From Pseudomonas sp. QS1027 (GTDB lineage Bacteria > Pseudomonadota > Gammaproteobacteria > Pseudomonadales > Pseudomonadaceae), in assembly GCF_002814235.1 (NCBI RefSeq), contig NZ_PHSU01000020.1, positions 124,001 to 188,000 of the forward strand: a stretch of 64,000 bases of DNA, read 5' to 3'. A program made the position numbers and the translations under genes. Shown here piece after piece: positions 25,653 to 34,254 of this stretch (the first letter of the stretch is position 1; each line of letters opens with the position of its first letter). The notes beneath the pieces were generated by a model, which ran no database searches, was not told the origin of the DNA, and worked only from the letters and a program-made list of their open reading frames with translations.

Positions 25653-25666
25653 CATTGAGTTCATGG

Positions 25667-26008
25667 ATGATGATAGAGATAAAACACTACGTCGACGGCA
25701 ACGGACGGGACCCCTTCGGCAACTGGCGCGCGAGGGTACGTGACATCAAGGCCAGAATTGCCATCGACCGGCGCATCATGCGCGTTGAACTGGGCAACTT
25801 CGGCGACCACAAATCTCTGCGTGATGGCGTATGGGAGCTGCGGATCGACGCAGGACCGGGGTATCGGGTCTATTACGCCAAAGCGGGGTTGACCGTCGTG
25901 CTGCTTCTACTCGGCGGCGACAAACGCAGTCAGGACGCCGACGTAGACCGGGCATATGACTACTGGCGCGACTGGAAGCGCAGCAACGGACAGGAGAACG
26001 AAGAATGA
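25667..26008 (+). CDS. RelE/ParE-superfamily toxin (PumA/TIGR02683-like)
   Basis: The protein has 113 residues from the first ATG of an ATG-ATG pair (25667 or 25670). MMIEIKHYVDGNGRDPFGNW, GVWELRIDAGPGYRVYYAK and the final LLLLGGDKRSQDADVDRAYDYW are hallmarks of the phage-derived Gp49/HigB-like addiction killer group. Such toxins cleave ribosome-bound mRNA. It is the first gene of a pair in which the antitoxin follows, overlapping by four bases (ATGA). It sits in an accessory insertion between ubiK and comM. Confidence 0.88.
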   Translation: MMIEIKHYVDGNGRDPFGNWRARVRDIKARIAIDRRIMRVELGNFGDHKSLRDGVWELRIDAGPGYRVYYAKAGLTVVLLLLGGDKRSQDADVDRAYDYWRDWKRSNGQENEE

Positions 26009-26304
26009 AAGACAGATCCCATGACGCCGCAATGGCCGAGGTGTTCCGCAGCGACCCGGCCTACGCGGCAGAACTGCTGAACAGCATCCTGGAAGACGGC
26101 GAACAGGCTGAGCTGCTAATTGCCCTTCGCCAGATGGCAGAAGCTTTTGGCGGTGTGCGCGGCGTCGCCAAGGCAGCCGAGCTGAATCCGACTCAGCTCT
26201 ATCGGACCTTGTCCGCCGAAGGTAATCCGGCTGTCAGCAGTCTTACCGCGATCCTGCGTGTTATGGGGTTGAGGTTGGCTGTTCAACCACTAACGGCCCA
26301 CTGA
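26005..26304 (+). CDS. Antitoxin with HTH domain (TIGR02684-like)
   Basis: The 99-residue protein contains a helix-turn-helix segment GGVRGVAKAAELNPTQLYRTLSAEGNPAVSSLTAILRVMGLRL, characteristic of the addiction-module antidote family paired with PumA-type toxins. The N-terminal half (AYAAELLNSILEDGEQAELLIALRQM) is the family's helical lead-in. It should neutralise the toxin and bind the upstream palindrome. Confidence 0.88.
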   Translation: MKDRSHDAAMAEVFRSDPAYAAELLNSILEDGEQAELLIALRQMAEAFGGVRGVAKAAELNPTQLYRTLSAEGNPAVSSLTAILRVMGLRLAVQPLTAH

Positions 26305-26681
26305 GATTCTCCCTCAGCCTGGTACAGTGGAACCTCTAACCATGGATTAGTCGGCAAGATGCTTCCCTCAGTTTCACAGACCTGAATGCGCTCTGGTGTC
26401 GCCATCACTACCAAGGGAAAAAAGATTCCAATACAATTTCTTCGCAGCCCTAGCCATTCCACTCCCGGGTTACTGACACGGTGAAGAACCTAGGTATATG
26501 TGGCCCCGTTATGCGGGGCCTACTTGTTTCTGGCGACCTCACTGCCCAGCGCTAACCTTGCGTCACGCCCCACGAACAGACAACGAATCGTCTCGACACA
26601 TAAAAGCCCCCAATCCCCTCCCCCACTCAACTAGTCTTCCAGAACCGCAGGAAGCGGCCCCTTCGCGTTCAAGGAAAGAAC
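26305..26681. other. Intergenic region between the antitoxin and comM, no gene seen
   Basis: The 377 bases contain no convincing reading frame. The only structure I see is the hairpin GGCCCCG-ttatg-CGGGGCC at 26502-26520 followed by a weak T-rich stretch, a possible terminator. Composition is less GC-rich than the neighbours, in keeping with an accessory insertion. Confidence 0.6.
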
Positions 26682-28175
26682 ATGTCCCTGGCCATCGTCC
26701 ATAGTCGCGCCCAGGTGGGCGTGGAAGCCCCCGCCGTCACCGTCGAAACCCATCTGGCCAACGGCTTGCCGATGCTGACGCTGGTCGGGCTGCCCGAAAC
26801 CGCCGTGAAGGAAAGCAAGGACCGGGTCCGCAGCGCGATCCTCAATTCAGCCCTCGATTTTCCGGCCCGGCGCATTACCCTGAACCTCGCCCCAGCCGAC
26901 CTACCCAAGGACGGAGGACGCTTCGACCTGGCGATTGCCCTCGGCATCCTCGCTGCCAGCGTGCAGGTACCCGCCCTGACCCTGGACAACCTGGAATGCC
27001 TGGGCGAACTGGCCTTGTCCGGTGCCATTCGCCCGGTGCAAGGCGTGCTGCCGGCGGCACTGGCTGCACGCGCAGCCGGGCGCACATTAGTGGTGCCACA
27101 AGCCAATGCCGAAGAGGCCTCGCTGGCCTCCGGGCTGACGGTGATTGCCGTCGACCACCTGCTGCAACTGGTGGCCCATCTCAACGGACATGCGCCGATC
27201 AAACCCTTCGAATCCAACGGCCTGCTGCACCTGAGCAAGCCCTACCCGGACCTGAGCGAGGTGCAAGGCCAACTCGCCGCCAAACGCGCCCTGCTGATCG
27301 CCGCCGCCGGGGCGCATAACCTGCTGTTCAGCGGCCCGCCCGGTACCGGCAAGACCCTGCTCGCCAGCCGCCTACCTGGCCTGCTACCGCCACTGGACGA
27401 ACAGGAAGCCCTGGAAGTCGCGGCCATCCAATCGGTCGCCAGTCATGTGCCGTTGAGCAACTGGCCCCAGCGGCCCTTTCGCCAACCGCATCACTCGGCC
27501 TCGGGCCCCGCGCTGGTGGGCGGCGGATCGCGGCCACAGCCCGGTGAAATCACCCTCGCCCATCACGGCGTGCTGTTCCTCGATGAACTGCCGGAATTCG
27601 ACCGCCGGGTATTGGAGGTTTTGCGCGAACCGCTGGAGTCCGGCCATATCGTGATTTCCCGCGCCCGCGACCGGATGCGCTTCCCGGCACGCTTCCAACT
27701 GGTGGCGGCGATGAATCCCTGCCCCTGTGGATATCTTGGCGACCCCAGTGGACGTTGCCGCTGTACCCCGGAACAGATCCAGCGCTACAGCAACAAACTC
27801 TCCGGCCCGCTGCTGGATCGTATCGACCTGCACCTGACCGTCGCCCGCGAAGCCACGGCGCTCAGCCCCAGCCAGCAAGACGGTGACAACACAGCACAGG
27901 CCGCCACCCGGGTCGCCGAAGCCCGACACCGTCAGCAACAGCGCCAGGGATGCGCCAACGCGTTTCTCGATTTACCGGCATTGCGCACGCACTGCAAGTT
28001 ATCCACAGGCGACGAAAAATGGCTGGAGACGGCCTGTGAACGGCTGACGCTTTCGCTGCGGGCAGCCCATCGACTGCTCAAGGTCGCACGCACCTTGGCG
28101 GACCTGGAACAGGTGGAAAACATAAGCCGGGAGCATCTGGCCGAAGCGTTGCAGTATCGACCAGCGTCCCAATAG
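26682..28175 (+). CDS. comM: ComM/YifB-family AAA+ ATPase (Mg-chelatase-like)
   Basis: The 497-residue protein has an N-terminal Lon-protease-like ChlI domain (SLAIVHSRAQVGVEAPAVTVETHLANGLP). The AAA+ core has Walker A GPPGTGKTLL near residue 218 and Walker B GVLFLDELPEF. A zinc-like CPCGYLGDPSGRCRC motif and a C-terminal Mg-chelatase domain follow. ComM is a hexameric helicase that promotes branch migration during natural transformation in Vibrio. ATG has AAGGAAAG upstream. Confidence 0.95.
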   Translation: MSLAIVHSRAQVGVEAPAVTVETHLANGLPMLTLVGLPETAVKESKDRVRSAILNSALDFPARRITLNLAPADLPKDGGRFDLAIALGILAASVQVPALTLDNLECLGELALSGAIRPVQGVLPAALAARAAGRTLVVPQANAEEASLASGLTVIAVDHLLQLVAHLNGHAPIKPFESNGLLHLSKPYPDLSEVQGQLAAKRALLIAAAGAHNLLFSGPPGTGKTLLASRLPGLLPPLDEQEALEVAAIQSVASHVPLSNWPQRPFRQPHHSASGPALVGGGSRPQPGEITLAHHGVLFLDELPEFDRRVLEVLREPLESGHIVISRARDRMRFPARFQLVAAMNPCPCGYLGDPSGRCRCTPEQIQRYSNKLSGPLLDRIDLHLTVAREATALSPSQQDGDNTAQAATRVAEARHRQQQRQGCANAFLDLPALRTHCKLSTGDEKWLETACERLTLSLRAAHRLLKVARTLADLEQVENISREHLAEALQYRPASQ

Positions 28176-28241
28176 AAGTGGCATCACTTGAAGAAGGCCT
28201 GACCGATACACGCCATCATCGGCCAGCCCATCCCCACCCGG

Positions 28242-29456
28242 TTATTCCTTGCTCAAATCCACCAACGGCGTGCCCCGCACCTCGGTCTTGCGCCCGTCCT
28301 GGATCTGCGTCACCCGCTGCACCGCCTTATCCACAGCCGCCTTGTCCGCCAGCAGGCTGTAGCTGATCTGGAACTGACGCTTCTGCCCGGCCTCGATGGT
28401 CGGCACCAGCCCCAGCGGACGCTGGTAATGGCGGTTGTAGGAGAAGCTGGTCCCCGGCTCCAGCCCGGTGACATAACCCTGGCCCTGGGTATCGGTGTTT
28501 TTCCACAGGGAGAACACCGGCAGCTGTTGGGTATTGAACCCGACCGAAACCCCGAGACTGCCGGCCTTGTTGTGCAACACCGCCAGGGTGTCGCCCTTGG
28601 CATCGGCATAAGGCACGACGTTGTAGACGGTCTCGTCATAGTCCTTGGTCGGCGCGCGATAGGTCTGCCAGTCCGGCAGGTCGCCCTTGGCCTTGTCGTT
28701 GAACGGCGAAACCTGCTTCACCGGCGCCACGAAACGCGCGCCCTGCTCCAGGAACGGGGTGCTGAAGTTGCTGTGGTACAGCGCCTGGTATTCCTTCGGA
28801 TAATCGCCGTTGTTGGTCAACGTATCGTTGAGCGCAAAGCTCACGCTGCCAGGCACCGTCAACAGTTCGGTAGCCACGGAGAAGTCGACTTTCTTGAACG
28901 CCTGCTCCTTCAGCTCGCCTTGCAAACGGATGGCATAAGGCGGCTTCTCATCAATATGCAGGGTGACCTTGCTGGCCGGAATATTCGCCGCGCGGCCATG
29001 CAAGGTCAGCAGTTCGCCGTTATCGAGCCCCGGGTGCCCGACCCACTCATAGCCGCAACGCACCACCATCTCGTTGAAACCCTCCAGCCAACCCAGGCCG
29101 CCACGGCCGTTGAGCTCGATAAAGGCTGGATTGACCACTTCCTTGACCGGCGAGTCCCACCCCATGCGCACATTGCCCACGGACGCGTGCAGAACGTTCA
29201 TGCCCCGCGTCGGGACCACCGAGAGTTTCATCGTGCCATTGTCGATATCGACGATGCTGACCCCTTCCTGGCGGCCGCCATGCAAGGTGCGCATCGTGAT
29301 GGAGAAGGGTTTGTCGGTCTTGATCCCCAGTTGTTGGCTGGTGATCTGACGGTTCTGCGCGGGCGTGTCGCTGTCGAGCAGCACGTAGTCCCAGGCCATG
29401 GCGTGGGAAGCAGCGGTCAAGGCGGTAACGCCGAAGAGCAATCGGAGAGAAGTCAT
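28242..29456 (-). CDS. Periplasmic DUF4432 family protein (aldose 1-epimerase-like)
   Basis: The 404-residue protein has a signal peptide (TSLRLLFGVTALTAASHAMA, cleavage before WDYVLL). The body resembles galactose mutarotase-like DUF4432 proteins (VVPTRGMNVLHASVGNVRMGWDSPV, CGYEWVGHPGLDNGELLTLHGRAANIPAS, VTGLEPGTSFSYNR). Export to the periplasm fits a role on a sugar derivative, but the substrate is unknown. It stands alone between convergent comM and the chemoreceptor gene. Confidence 0.85.
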   Translation of the reverse strand: MTSLRLLFGVTALTAASHAMAWDYVLLDSDTPAQNRQITSQQLGIKTDKPFSITMRTLHGGRQEGVSIVDIDNGTMKLSVVPTRGMNVLHASVGNVRMGWDSPVKEVVNPAFIELNGRGGLGWLEGFNEMVVRCGYEWVGHPGLDNGELLTLHGRAANIPASKVTLHIDEKPPYAIRLQGELKEQAFKKVDFSVATELLTVPGSVSFALNDTLTNNGDYPKEYQALYHSNFSTPFLEQGARFVAPVKQVSPFNDKAKGDLPDWQTYRAPTKDYDETVYNVVPYADAKGDTLAVLHNKAGSLGVSVGFNTQQLPVFSLWKNTDTQGQGYVTGLEPGTSFSYNRHYQRPLGLVPTIEAGQKRQFQISYSLLADKAAVDKAVQRVTQIQDGRKTEVRGTPLVDLSKE

Positions 29457-29596
29457 GGGCTGTCCTTATTGGAATTGTCCGACTTTTATAGCCTTGATGA
29501 AACGATTCAGCAAGTCAGTCGAAAAAAATGCGCGCCAGCCCGAGGACCGCGCGCACTACAGCCTGTATTCCAGCGCCTGCGAATAAGAGGCTGCTC

Positions 29597-31573
29597 TCAG
29601 CGAAAGCGATCCACTTCCTGGCGCAGCTCCGCCGCCAGTGTCTCCAGCTCCCGGGCCGTGATCGCCAGGTTGGACACCACTTCACGTTGCTCGCTGTTGG
29701 CCAGGGCAATGCTCTGCAGGTTGCTGCTGAGCAACGTCGCGGTGCTGCTCTGCTCCTGGGTCGCGGTGGTGATGACCGCGAACTGCTGCCCCGCCGACCG
29801 GCTCTGCTCATCAATCTGCGCCAGGGCCGACGCCACATTGGCATTGCGCGACAGGCCTTCCTGCATCAGCCGATTGCCCTCTTCCATGGTGCTGATGGCA
29901 TGGCCGGTCTGTTGCTGGATACTCTGGATCATGCCGGAAATCTGCTCGGTGGCTTCACGGGTACGCCCTGCCAGGCTGCGCACTTCATCCGCCACCACGG
30001 CAAAGCCGCGACCCTGCTCGCCGGCACGGGCCGCTTCGATGGCCGCGTTCAGGGCCAGCAGGTTGGTCTGGTCGGCAATCGAGGTGATCACGCCGACAAT
30101 CCCGCCGATCTCCTCGGAACGTTGCCCCAACGCGTTGATCACTTGCGCCGTGCTGCCAAGGGAGCCGGCAATCTGTTCCAGGGACGTCGAAGCCTCCTCC
30201 ATGGCAGTGCGGCCGATTCGCGTCTGCCGGGCATTTTCCTGGGCCAGCCGTTCGGTATTGCCCATGTTGTCGGCGATATTCAGCGAAGTGGCGCTGAACT
30301 CTTCCACCGCGCCGGCCATGCTGGTGATCTCGCCGGATTGCTGTTCCATCCCTTCATAGGCGCCGCCGGACAAGCCGGAGAGCACCTGGGCACGGCTGCT
30401 GACTTCGCCAGCCGCCTTGCGGATGTGCTCGACCATGGAGGACAGCGCCTGCCCCATCTGGTTGAAGCTGTCGGCCAACTGGCCGATCTCGTCATGGCTG
30501 GACACGTTCAGGCGTACGCTCAAATCCCCCGCCCCCAGGGCTTGCGCCTGGCGCACCAGGTCGTCCAAGGGCCGCAACTTGCTGCGCAGCAGCCAGATCG
30601 CCGCACCGACCGCCAACAGCATGGCCAGCAGACTGCCGATCACCAGTTGAATGCCGACGCTCCAGGTCACGGCGCGGATCTCGGACTTGGGCATGCTTGC
30701 CACCACGGTCCACGGCCCGCCGTCAAAGGTCACCGCGACACTGTAGAAGTCCTCGTTCTTGTCATTCCAGAAACGCCCACGACCCGGTTGCCGGGCCAGA
30801 TCGAGAATCACCGGAGTCGCCTGTTCGAGATCCGTCACCCCGGCCGGCGGCACCAGCCAGTGTTTCTGCTCATCAAGCAAGGCCAGGGAACCGGCCGTGC
30901 CGATGCGAAAGCGCTTGAGGTTGTCGAACTGGGCATTTTGCGCATCGGTGTAGTCGAAACCGACGAACAGCACCGCGATCACCTTGCCGCCGGCATCCCG
31001 AACCGGTGTGTACTGGGTCATGTAGGAACGGTCGAACAACACCGCCCGCCCGACGTAACCCTGCCCCGCCAGCAAGCGCTGGTAGGCCGGGTGCTGGTGA
31101 TCGAGCAAGGTGCCGATGGCACGGCTGCCGTCCTGCTTGGTCAGGGAAGTGCTGACTCGGACAAAATCTTCGCCGCTGCGCACAAACAGGGTCGCAACAC
31201 CCGCGGACATCTGCTTGAACTCGTCCACCTCGGTGAAGTTGTTGTTCAGCAGCTCATTGCCCAGGTAGAGGCCCGGCGCTTGTACGCTGCCCACCTTGAT
31301 CAACTCCTCGGGCCGCACGCTCAAGCCACTGCCGAAACGCTTTTCGAACAGTCCGCTCAGGCGCTGGGTACTTTCGCGCAAGGTGCTGTGGAAGGTGTTC
31401 AACTGGTCGGCGAGCAAACGCGCTTCGCTGGCCAGGTGCTCTTCGCGGGTGTCGAGGTTGGCGGTGTCCAGCGAACGCAGGGCAAACACGGTACTGCCAC
31501 TGATTACCAACGCCAGGATAACGGCGAGTGCCAACCCCAGTTGCGAGGCTATACGGGCACGAGGTCGAGACAT
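29597..31573 (-). CDS. Methyl-accepting chemotaxis protein with periplasmic Cache domain
   Basis: The 658-residue receptor has TM1 at about residues 10-32 and a large periplasmic ligand domain of the Cache_3-Cache_2 type (residues ~35-325, FDYTDAQNAQFDNLKRFRIGTAGSLALLDEQ). TM2 (VGIQLVIGSLLAMLLAVGAAIWLL), HAMP and the signalling hairpin follow (SIADQTNLLALNAAIEAARAG...GFAVVADEVRSLAGRT). There is no C-terminal CheR-docking pentapeptide. The ligand is unknown, and Cache domains often bind organic acids or amino acids. Confidence 0.93.
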   Translation of the reverse strand: MSRPRARIASQLGLALAVILALVISGSTVFALRSLDTANLDTREEHLASEARLLADQLNTFHSTLRESTQRLSGLFEKRFGSGLSVRPEELIKVGSVQAPGLYLGNELLNNNFTEVDEFKQMSAGVATLFVRSGEDFVRVSTSLTKQDGSRAIGTLLDHQHPAYQRLLAGQGYVGRAVLFDRSYMTQYTPVRDAGGKVIAVLFVGFDYTDAQNAQFDNLKRFRIGTAGSLALLDEQKHWLVPPAGVTDLEQATPVILDLARQPGRGRFWNDKNEDFYSVAVTFDGGPWTVVASMPKSEIRAVTWSVGIQLVIGSLLAMLLAVGAAIWLLRSKLRPLDDLVRQAQALGAGDLSVRLNVSSHDEIGQLADSFNQMGQALSSMVEHIRKAAGEVSSRAQVLSGLSGGAYEGMEQQSGEITSMAGAVEEFSATSLNIADNMGNTERLAQENARQTRIGRTAMEEASTSLEQIAGSLGSTAQVINALGQRSEEIGGIVGVITSIADQTNLLALNAAIEAARAGEQGRGFAVVADEVRSLAGRTREATEQISGMIQSIQQQTGHAISTMEEGNRLMQEGLSRNANVASALAQIDEQSRSAGQQFAVITTATQEQSSTATLLSSNLQSIALANSEQREVVSNLAITARELETLAAELRQEVDRFR

Positions 31574-31753
31574 GATACGGCTCCTGGGCGGGCGGCGAAT
31601 CCTGTGGGTACTTCAGGCCGCACGGAAACATTTCCAATGAACAAAATATGCGCGAACCGTTTTTTGACGCCGGTTCCATGTCGGTAGATTCGGCGGCGCC
31701 GGAGAATACTTGAGTTATTTGGATGGATATCAGTTTCCGCCAAAAACAGCGTA

Positions 31754-32674
31754 TCAGCCCAGGCGCTCGACATCGGGCAAAACCATGGCCGCGACCTCGC
31801 CCTGGAGGAAATCGCTGAGCCGCCGCAGGCGCTCCCCGCCCGGTCGGGTTTTCGGCCAGACCAGGTAATATTTCTCACCGCTGTCGACGGCGGTCGGCCA
31901 CGGCAGGCTCAGACGTCCCTGGGCCACATCCTCGGCCACCATCAGCAAGTCGCCCATGGACACGCCGTAACCCCGCGCGGCGGCAATCATCCCCAGTTCC
32001 AGGGTGTCGAACAGTTGCCCACCCTTGAGCGAGATCCGTTCGGACAGGCCCATGCGCTCCAGCCAACTGCGCCAGTCGCGCCGATCGGGCGTCGGGTGCA
32101 GCAGTTCGACGCTGGCCAGACGCTCGGCATCCCAAGGCTGCTCATTGAGCAGCGTAGGTGCTCCCACCGGAATCAACCACTCGGAAAACAGGTAGCTGGC
32201 CTCCCAATCGGGCGGGAAATGGCCGTTGCTGAGCAGCACCGCACAATCAAACGGCTCCTGGTTGAAATCCACACTGTCGACATCCATCCAGGCACTGGTG
32301 AGCTGCACCTCATTGCCTTGCTGCAAATGCCGGAAGCGGCTCAGCCGCGCCAGCAGCCAACGCATCGTCAGGGTCGAGGGAGCCTTCATGCGCAGGATGT
32401 CGTCTTCGGCGCGCAAGGTATTGCAGGCCCGTTCCAGGGCACCGAAACCGTCGCGGATACCCGGCAGCAGCAGGCGCGCCGATTCGGTCAGTTGCAGATT
32501 GCGCCCGTTGCGCTGGAACAGTCGGCAGGCAAAGTGCTCTTCGAGCGTACGAATATGTCGGCTGACCGCACTCTGGGTAATCGACAATTCCTCCGCCGCC
32601 CGGGTAAACGAGCTGTAGCGGGCCGCCGCTTCGAAAGCGCGCAAGGCATAGAGAGGAGGCAGACGACGGGACAT
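31754..32674 (-). CDS. LysR-family transcriptional regulator
   Basis: From ATG at 32672-32674 the protein has 306 residues. The winged helix is clear (RRLPPLYALRAFEAAARYSSFTRAAEELSITQSAVSRHIRTLEEHFACRLFQR). The effector domain resembles the GcvA/AmpR branch (GISMGD-type loop seen as YGVSMGDLLMVAEDVAQGRL). It is divergent from the MATE pump with about 150 bases between, so control of that pump is likely. This arrangement is also found in P. aeruginosa (PA5293-PA5294). Confidence 0.93.
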   Translation of the reverse strand: MSRRLPPLYALRAFEAAARYSSFTRAAEELSITQSAVSRHIRTLEEHFACRLFQRNGRNLQLTESARLLLPGIRDGFGALERACNTLRAEDDILRMKAPSTLTMRWLLARLSRFRHLQQGNEVQLTSAWMDVDSVDFNQEPFDCAVLLSNGHFPPDWEASYLFSEWLIPVGAPTLLNEQPWDAERLASVELLHPTPDRRDWRSWLERMGLSERISLKGGQLFDTLELGMIAAARGYGVSMGDLLMVAEDVAQGRLSLPWPTAVDSGEKYYLVWPKTRPGGERLRRLSDFLQGEVAAMVLPDVERLG

Positions 32675-32826
32675 GGGGAGCGCTCCGATAACGCAATGCG
32701 CCAACCCTAGCAGAAACCGCCTTGCATGAGTTTTTATCATGCGAGCAATCGGTTTTATCCCTTTGTGCAAATGCCCGGGAACCTTGAGAATCCACGGTTC
32801 TCACTGCCTTTCACCTGTCGAGCCTG

Positions 32827-34230
32827 ATGATCATGAAGCATTCAGCACGCACCGAACTCTGGGCCATCCTGCGGCTGTCCGGGCCGCTGATCGCCTCGCA
32901 GTTGGCGCATATGCTGATGGTGCTGACCGACACGCTGATGATGGCTCGACTCAGCCCCGAGGCCCTGGCCGGCGGCGGCCTGGGCGCGGCGAGTTATTCG
33001 TTCGTGTCGATTTTCTGCATTGGCGTGATCGCGGCCGTCGGCACCCTGGTCTCCATTCGCCAGGGCGCCGGCGATATCGAAGGCGCGACCCGCCTGACCC
33101 AGGCCGGGTTGTGGCTGGCCTGGGCAATGGCCCTGGTGGCCGGCCTGCTGCTGTGGAACCTCAAGCCGGTGCTGCTGATGTTCGGCCAGACACCGACCAA
33201 CGTGCACGCCGCCACACAGTTCCTCACCGTGCTGCCCTTCGCCCTGCCCGGCTACCTGAGCTTCATGGCCCTGCGCGGTTTCACCAGCGCCCTGGGCCGC
33301 GCCACCCCGGTGATGGTGATCAGCCTGTGCGGGACCGTGGCCAACTTCGCCCTCAACTATGCCCTGATCACCGGGATGTTCGGCCTGCCGAAGCTGGGCC
33401 TGGCGGGTATCGGCCTGGTCACGGCGGTTGTCGCCAGCTGCATGGCCCTGGCGCTGGCCTGGCATATCAAACGGCACCCGGCGTACCGCAACTACCCGCT
33501 GCTGCGGGGCCTGTCACGGCCCAACTGGCAGTATCTGCGCGAGCTCTGGCGCCTGGGCCTGCCGATTGGCGGCACCTATGCCGTGGAGGTCGGGCTGTTC
33601 GCCTTCGCCGCGCTGTGCATGGGCACCATGGGCAGCACGCAACTGGCGGCGCACCAGATCGCCCTGCAGATCGTCTCGGCGGCGTTCATGGTGCCGGCGG
33701 GGATTTCCTACGCCATCACCATGCGCATCGGCCTGCACTACGGCGCCGGGCAACTGCTGGACGCACGCCTGGCCGGTCGGGTCGGTATCGCCTTCGGCGC
33801 TGCAGCGATGCTGGCCTTTGCCGCGCTGTTCTGGCTGGCACCGAATCAGTTGGTCGGGTTGTTCCTGGATCGCAACGACCCGGCGTTCCAGCCAGTCATC
33901 GAGCTGGCCGTCCGGCTGTTGGCGGTGGCCGCCTGGTTCGAGCTGTTCGACGGCACCCAGACCATCGCCATGGGCGCGATCCGGGGACTGAAAGATGCCA
34001 AGACCACCTTCCTCGTCGGTCTCGCCTGCTACTGGCTGATCGGTGCTCCAGCGGCGTGGGTGCTGGCGTTCGACTTCAACGGCGGCCCGACCGGCGTCTG
34101 GTGGGGCCTGGCGCTGGGCCTGGCTTGCGCGGCAGTGAGCCTGACGCTGGCGTTTGAATGGCGGATGAAGCGGATGCTCGGACGTCATGGGGCGCAGAGC
34201 CCACGGCGCAGCGTCATGGATGCAGCCTGA
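32827..34230 (+). CDS. MATE-family multidrug efflux pump (NorM-like)
   Basis: The 467-residue protein has twelve hydrophobic segments and NorM-type sequence: LSGPLIASQLAHMLMVLTDTLMMARLSPEALAGGGLG and, in the second half, LGLPIGGTYAVEVGLFAFAALCMGTMG. It should export cationic drugs with Na+ or H+. Two in-frame ATG codons (32827, 32833) are possible starts. The divergent LysR gene probably controls it. Confidence 0.92.
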   Translation: MIMKHSARTELWAILRLSGPLIASQLAHMLMVLTDTLMMARLSPEALAGGGLGAASYSFVSIFCIGVIAAVGTLVSIRQGAGDIEGATRLTQAGLWLAWAMALVAGLLLWNLKPVLLMFGQTPTNVHAATQFLTVLPFALPGYLSFMALRGFTSALGRATPVMVISLCGTVANFALNYALITGMFGLPKLGLAGIGLVTAVVASCMALALAWHIKRHPAYRNYPLLRGLSRPNWQYLRELWRLGLPIGGTYAVEVGLFAFAALCMGTMGSTQLAAHQIALQIVSAAFMVPAGISYAITMRIGLHYGAGQLLDARLAGRVGIAFGAAAMLAFAALFWLAPNQLVGLFLDRNDPAFQPVIELAVRLLAVAAWFELFDGTQTIAMGAIRGLKDAKTTFLVGLACYWLIGAPAAWVLAFDFNGGPTGVWWGLALGLACAAVSLTLAFEWRMKRMLGRHGAQSPRRSVMDAA

Positions 34231-34254
34231 ACCGACAGGCTGCCTCCCGCGGTG

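Noticed and set aside
29528..31687. 719-codon + strand frame opposite the chemoreceptor
   Set aside because: Shadow of the MCP gene; the sequence is rich in Gln, His and Arg with no domain.
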